From CAG-390 sp964522215 (lineage in GTDB: Bacteria > Bacillota > Clostridia > Oscillospirales > CAG-272), in assembly GCA_964522215.1 (NCBI GenBank), contig CAZFVR010000048.1:1-9122 (forward strand): a DNA stretch of 9,122 nucleotides. The letters are read 5' to 3'. Shown piece by piece: positions 5,902 through 9,122 of this stretch (its first letter is position 1; every line of letters starts with the position of its first letter). The translations under genes were made by a program, and so were the position numbers. The notes beneath the pieces were generated by a model. The model had not been told where the DNA came from. It saw only the letters and a program-made list of their open reading frames with translations, and did no database searches.

Positions 5902-6174
5902 TCACCCCCGCTCGGCGGAAAAAGCCTGCTCCAGCGCCGATATCACCGCAGGGAGGGCCGCCGCCTCGTCCTCCCCGTCCGCCGTTATTTTAAGCTCGTC
6001 ACCCGCACGCGCACCAAGTGTCATAAGGGATATCAGCCGCTTGCAGTCCGCCTCACGCTCGCCAAGCGTGACGGTTATCACCGCGCTGTATTGCTTTGCC
6101 GCGTTTACCATCGCGCCTGCAGGTCTCGCGTGCAGACCGTTTTTGCCGTCTATTTTATATACCGCAGTCTTCAT
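5902..6174 (-). CDS. ptsH: HPr phosphocarrier protein lacking Ser46
   Basis: A 90-residue HPr that shuttles phosphate from enzyme I to IIA. The active site is GLHARPAGAMV with His15, Arg17 and Pro18. Aligned without gaps to B. subtilis HPr (Tyr29 to Tyr29, MSLG to MTLG), residue 46 is Arg, in DCKRLISLMTLG, where Bacillota HPr has the regulatory Ser46 in KSIMGVMSLG. It should therefore work in transport but cannot be phosphorylated at that site by HPr kinase. The ATG at 6174 is preferred over the open frame to 6270: AGGA lies seven bases upstream and the HPr fold begins at residue 2. The 32 extra residues of the longer frame are Arg/Lys-rich and unlike HPr. It is the first gene of the ptsH-ptsI-IIA-ptsG run. 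I see no convincing promoter upstream on the minus strand. Confidence 0.94.
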   Translation of the reverse strand: MKTAVYKIDGKNGLHARPAGAMVNAAKQYSAVITVTLGEREADCKRLISLMTLGARAGDELKITADGEDEAAALPAVISALEQAFSAERG

Positions 6175-6485
6175 TTTTGGTCCTACCGTTTTCCTTTTCT
6201 TTTGCCGTTTGCCCCGCACTGCCGCGCAGAGCTGCCGCACTGACTTTATTATCTGCCGCATCCCGCGCATCTATTCGGAGCTTTTGCTTTTTGGAACAAA
6301 GAAAGATAAATGGCTTGCAGTATTTTCTGCCAAAGCGGGACGGGAGCTGCAAAACATCACTCCGCGCCGCGTTGACCTCACTGCGCTATGTGCAGCATCC
6401 CTCCACATACTGACATATTTTGCTCTCTCCGTGATGTATAATTGAAAAAAATCACTTTGATCTTGCGAAAGGACAGGACGAAAAA
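6175..6485. other. Divergent spacer between ptsH and spoIIE
   Basis: The 311-bp region separates two divergent genes and must hold promoters for both. The spoIIE side has the candidate promoter at 6410-6442. The ptsH side is rich in T on the plus strand near 6190-6210 and offers only weak -10-like sequences (for example GATAAT on the minus strand near 6250) without a matching -35. An ACATCACT core at 6354-6361, preceded by GCAAA, resembles the repeat family at 4121-4214. I found no clear cre site, antiterminator hairpin or small gene. Confidence 0.55.
6410..6442 (+). promoter_or_regulatory. Candidate spoIIE promoter with 21-bp spacer
   Basis: A perfect TATAAT (6437-6442) has no reasonable -35 at 17 bp, but CTGACA (6410-6415, 5 of 6 to TTGACA) lies upstream with a 21-bp gap. 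The spoIIE and spoIIG promoters of B. subtilis, which need Spo0A-phosphate with sigma-A, have just such long spacers of 21-22 bp. I do not see a clean 0A box (TGNCGAA): the nearest is TTGCGAA at 6463-6469, one mismatch and misplaced. Spo0A control is therefore an inference from spacing and gene identity. Confidence 0.55.
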
Positions 6486-8951
6486 ATGAACGGAAGATGG
6501 GAAAACAACAAAACTGCGGGCAGGGCGCACCCGCGGCGGGGGAGGGCGATCCCCGCATTTTTGAGCCGTGTGCGGGAGGCATTTGCGGGGTGGTGCGCCA
6601 CACTGCCGCGCGGGCTGGTGCTTGGCGGGCTTTCATTTATCCTTTGCCGCGCCACCGTGATGGGCGGCACGCCGTTTGGCTTTGCCTTTTTATCCGCCGC
6701 GCCCTGCGGCGTTGGCGCAATAGCGGCGGGAATGACTATATCCGCGCTTGTGGACGGCGGACTGCCGCGTGCGGTCATAGCGTTGGCCACCGTGGCGTTA
6801 CGCCTTTTGGTGCGTGCGGTGATAGATCCGCCACGGCGCGGGGAGAGCCTTATCGGCGCGGCATTTGGCGAGAACATATTTTTGCGTATGGCCACTGCAT
6901 CTGTCGCCGCCTTTGCGGCGGGGCTTTGGCGGCTGATCGGGGGCGGATTTTATTTTTACGATCTGCGCTCGGCAATAGCCGCAATGGTATTATCCCCCAT
7001 CGCGGCTGGGCTTTTTGAGCCGATATTTGATACAAGCGGCGGCTCTCCGTTGGGAATTACCATCACACTGCCGGGGCGCGGGGAGGGGAGCGGCGAGGCT
7101 CGGCGGCCGTTTGACCTGCGCCGACTTATCACCACGGCACGGCGGCAGAGCACGGCACTGCTTTGCGTAGCGTTTTGCGCCGTTATGGCACTGCGGGGGG
7201 AGCTGCCGGCGGGGGTGTCGCTTGCCCACGCCGCGGCACTTACCCTCACCCTTGCCGTCTCCCGCGGCGGGCGGCGTGCCATCCTTCCCGCAGCGATATA
7301 CGGAGCCGTGCTCGGTGCGCCCCTTGGCGCGGCATGTGCGTTCTCCTTTGCCGCGGCGGGCGCGGCGGCGGCGCTCGCGCGTGAGATATCCGAGACGGGC
7401 GGGGCAGTGCTCGGCATAGTTGCAGCCGCGCTCGGCGCATTGCCGCTTGGCGGCTTTGCCGCGCTTTTGACCATCCTGCCTGCGGGGCTTTGCGCACTAA
7501 CGGTCCATTTTGCGATCTCCGCCTACATAAAAGCCAAGGCTCGGCCGCGCGGGCGGACGGCGGGGCAGACCTTGGCGGCAGAGGATGCGGACATCCCCGC
7601 GTATCTTGATGCGCCGAATGCGCGAGAGCGGATGCAGGAGCTGTCAGATGCTTTTGGCGAGCTTGCGGGCGCGTTTTTTGAGCTTTCCGAGCGCCGCCGC
7701 CACCCGGGTGAAGCGGAGCTGCGGCGGATAGCGGACGAGCTGGGCGACGAGATATGTGCCGCCTGTCCGCGCCGTAGGAGGTGCTGGGAGCTTGAATACG
7801 ACTCTACCCTTGATGCCTTTTGCCGCCTTGCCGCATCCGCCAACGGCAGTGCGGTCTCTCTGCCTGCGGGCTGCGAGATGGGGGAACGTCTTCGCGAGCG
7901 TGCCGCGGCGCTTGCCGCCGCGGGGCTTCGCCGCACGCTTGAGGACGAGCGGCTGTCGCTTTTTGCCTGCGACTACCGCGCCGTGTCCGCCATTCTTGCG
8001 GATGCCGCAGAGGCGGACGAGCGCGAGTGCCGCAAAAACGAGGAGCTGACAGAAAGGCTGCGCCAAAAGCTCAGCGATCTTGGCGTTCGCGCCGCTCGTT
8101 TGGATGTTTTCGGTGAGCGGCGACTGCGCATTGATGCGGCCGGGGTGGATCTTTCCCGCTGTCGTATGAGGATAGGCGAGCTGCACCATGCGCTGGAGGT
8201 AGCGGCAGGCGTGCCGCTGACCTCTCCTGCCATCGAGCCGAGCGGCGGCGGGATGCTGATGCGTCTGCGCTCTCGCAGGCGGCTGAGGGCAGAATTTTCC
8301 GCCGCGCGGGGCGCGCCGGACCGCGAGATATGCGGCGACACGGTGATAAAGACCGAAAACGCCGACGGCTCCTTTTACGTTTGCATTTGTGACGGCATGG
8401 GGCGCGGTAGCGAGGCCGCCTTTACCGCCGCCGTTTGCAGTGTGTTTTTGCGGCGGATGCTGGCCGCGGGCAACGGGGTAGAGACCTCACTGCGCCTGCT
8501 GAACAGCATAATTCGCGGCAAGGGCGGTGAGGAATGCTCGGCGGGTGTGGATATTTTGGAGGTGGATCTTATCACCGGTCGCGCCGCGCTCTACAAGGGT
8601 GGGGCGGCGCCTTCCTACCTGCGCCGCGGGGAGAAGATATATTCGCTCTCCACCCCAAGCGTGCCGCTGGGGATAATAGGAGAGCTGGATGCGGGCAGGA
8701 CGGAATTTGCGCTTGAGCCGGGGGATATCATCCTGATGGTATCGGACGGTGTGCTCTCGGGTACCGATGAGGACGAGGGTGGCAGCTATGTGTGGCTGCT
8801 GGATCTTTTGGCCTCTGCCGATTCCCGCCCGCTTGAGGATACCGCCCGCCGCGCCCTGCGCATGGCACGCATAGCCGGCAGCAGAGATGATGCCTCCGCC
8901 GCCGTGATAGCCATCGGGGAGGCGGAGGAGGCGGGGCGCATCGCGCAGTGA
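6486..8951 (+). CDS. spoIIE: Stage II sporulation protein E, serine phosphatase
   Basis: An 821-residue membrane phosphatase (B. subtilis SpoIIE has 827). It dephosphorylates SpoIIAA to release sigma-F in the forespore and also associates with FtsZ at the polar septum. A short basic N terminus is followed by two blocks of hydrophobic helices, about 42-185 and 220-345. A central regulatory region follows, with Cys424, Cys427 and Cys433 in CAACPRRRRCW. The C-terminal PP2C domain runs from about 595: Asp618 in GDTV, Asp636 in CDGMGRGSEAA, Asp754 in VSDGVLSG, and Asp801/Asp802 in SRDDASA. The spacings of the first three (18 and 118 residues) equal those of the B. subtilis metal-binding aspartates as I recall them. 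The ATG at 6486 has AGGA seven bases upstream. The gene is divergent from the pts run and ends 23 bp before a repeat. No frameshift or lost catalytic residue is visible. Confidence 0.95.
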   Translation: MNGRWENNKTAGRAHPRRGRAIPAFLSRVREAFAGWCATLPRGLVLGGLSFILCRATVMGGTPFGFAFLSAAPCGVGAIAAGMTISALVDGGLPRAVIALATVALRLLVRAVIDPPRRGESLIGAAFGENIFLRMATASVAAFAAGLWRLIGGGFYFYDLRSAIAAMVLSPIAAGLFEPIFDTSGGSPLGITITLPGRGEGSGEARRPFDLRRLITTARRQSTALLCVAFCAVMALRGELPAGVSLAHAAALTLTLAVSRGGRRAILPAAIYGAVLGAPLGAACAFSFAAAGAAAALAREISETGGAVLGIVAAALGALPLGGFAALLTILPAGLCALTVHFAISAYIKAKARPRGRTAGQTLAAEDADIPAYLDAPNARERMQELSDAFGELAGAFFELSERRRHPGEAELRRIADELGDEICAACPRRRRCWELEYDSTLDAFCRLAASANGSAVSLPAGCEMGERLRERAAALAAAGLRRTLEDERLSLFACDYRAVSAILADAAEADERECRKNEELTERLRQKLSDLGVRAARLDVFGERRLRIDAAGVDLSRCRMRIGELHHALEVAAGVPLTSPAIEPSGGGMLMRLRSRRRLRAEFSAARGAPDREICGDTVIKTENADGSFYVCICDGMGRGSEAAFTAAVCSVFLRRMLAAGNGVETSLRLLNSIIRGKGGEECSAGVDILEVDLITGRAALYKGGAAPSYLRRGEKIYSLSTPSVPLGIIGELDAGRTEFALEPGDIILMVSDGVLSGTDEDEGGSYVWLLDLLASADSRPLEDTARRALRMARIAGSRDDASAAVIAIGEAEEAGRIAQ

Positions 8952-8972
8952 TATTCCGTGCAGCGCTGCGCC

Positions 8973-9007
8973 GGCTCCCGCGACACTTGGGAGCCTTGGC
9001 AAGAGTC
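8973..9007 (+). repeat. 33-bp hairpin repeat, right copy
   Basis: Positions 8975-9007 are identical to 265-297. Here the flanking GG extends the stem to 7 bp, GGCTCCC (8973-8979) with GGGAGCC (8989-8995), around a nine-base loop; the left copy keeps only 5 bp. A perfect 10-bp palindrome GCAGCGCTGC precedes it at 8960-8969. It lies right after spoIIE and could mark the end of that transcript, but there is no T-run, so I do not call it a terminator. Confidence 0.88.
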
Positions 9008-9112
9008 TGACCTTTATTGGATAGACATATAGAAAGCAAGAGTTTATTGTTTTGATATCTATCGTTATCTATACGGCTACGCACCATGTTCGCATTAACT
9101 AAAAAGCCTCCC
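8995..9112 (+). repeat. Composite intergenic repeat, right copy (118 bp)
   Basis: Gapless counterpart of 152-269, in the same orientation: CTTGGCAAGAGT (8995-9006), 14 variable bases (9007-9020), then the 92-bp block (9021-9112) with 84 of 92 positions shared with the left copy. The 14-base segment differs strongly between copies while the rest is conserved. Together with the left copy it brackets the lipoprotein-pts-spoIIE region. Confidence 0.9.
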
Positions 9113-9122
9113 TTGTGTAAAG
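9107..9122 (+). repeat. Hairpin arm cut by the window edge
   Basis: The block ends in CCTCCCTTGTGTAAAG at the edge. If the next bases are GGAG, this completes a CTCCCTT/AAGGGAG hairpin of the same position and type as the one at 265-283, but with a different loop. The window's first bases, AGGTG, look like the far side of such an arm, so both edges may lie in the same kind of mosaic repeat. Confidence 0.45.

Noticed and set aside
5043..5993. Plus-strand open frame of 316 codons opposite ptsI and the end of ptsH
   Set aside because: Ser/Arg/Pro-rich low-complexity product that is the mirror of the real reading frames; no start signals.
6175..6300. Promoter for the pts run on the minus strand
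   Set aside because: Only weak -10-like sequences such as GATAAT; no -35 at a workable distance, so none could be supported.
6956..7474. Minus-strand open frame within spoIIE
   Set aside because: Antisense shadow of the membrane region of SpoIIE, with no recognisable domain or ribosome site.
8973..8995. Intrinsic terminator for spoIIE
   Set aside because: The 7-bp stem is suitable but no T-run follows; the same module occurs elsewhere as a repeat.

Overview
The window looks like chromosomal DNA from a GC-rich, spore-forming member of the Clostridia. The evidence is a full-length SpoIIE gene, a Bacillus-type glucose phosphotransferase (PTS) permease, purine-rich Shine-Dalgarno sites, Ala/Arg/Gly-rich proteins with strongly G/C-ending codons, and hairpin repeats of the kind common between genes in this group. 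I cannot name a genus. The spacers and flanking repeats are visibly richer in A/T than the genes.

Layout. Positions 1-482 hold no protein gene. They contain a chain of small hairpins, a 20-bp tandem duplication, a composite repeat unit (152-269), a 33-bp hairpin repeat (265-297), a strong bidirectional terminator (377-405) and a GC-rich hairpin/ATCACT repeat tract. Next, on the minus strand, comes a transglutaminase-like lipoprotein gene (483-1835) with its own promoter. Upstream of it, also on the minus strand, is one gene run read in the order ptsH (HPr), ptsI (enzyme I), crr-like (IIA-Glc), ptsG (IICB-Glc), covering 6174 down to 1945. A 311-bp divergent spacer separates ptsH from spoIIE, which runs on the plus strand (6486-8951). 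Only 23 bp beyond the spoIIE stop, a second copy of the left-hand composite repeat begins and runs to the right edge.

How the genes work together. The four PTS genes make a complete phosphate relay: PEP to enzyme I, HPr, IIA, IIB Cys, then glucose imported through IIC. All catalytic residues are present in each partner. The most notable point is that HPr keeps His15 but has Arg where Bacillota HPr normally carries the regulatory Ser46, so it should support transport but not HPr kinase/CcpA catabolite control. SpoIIE is the membrane phosphatase that activates sigma-F in the forespore. Its upstream region carries a -35/-10 pair 21 bp apart, the unusual spacing seen at Spo0A-activated promoters.

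I did not find a convincingly new multi-gene system. The genes belong to known families. The less ordinary material is the Ser46-less HPr, the repeat families flanking and invading the locus, and the regulatory DNA of the lipoprotein and spoIIE genes.
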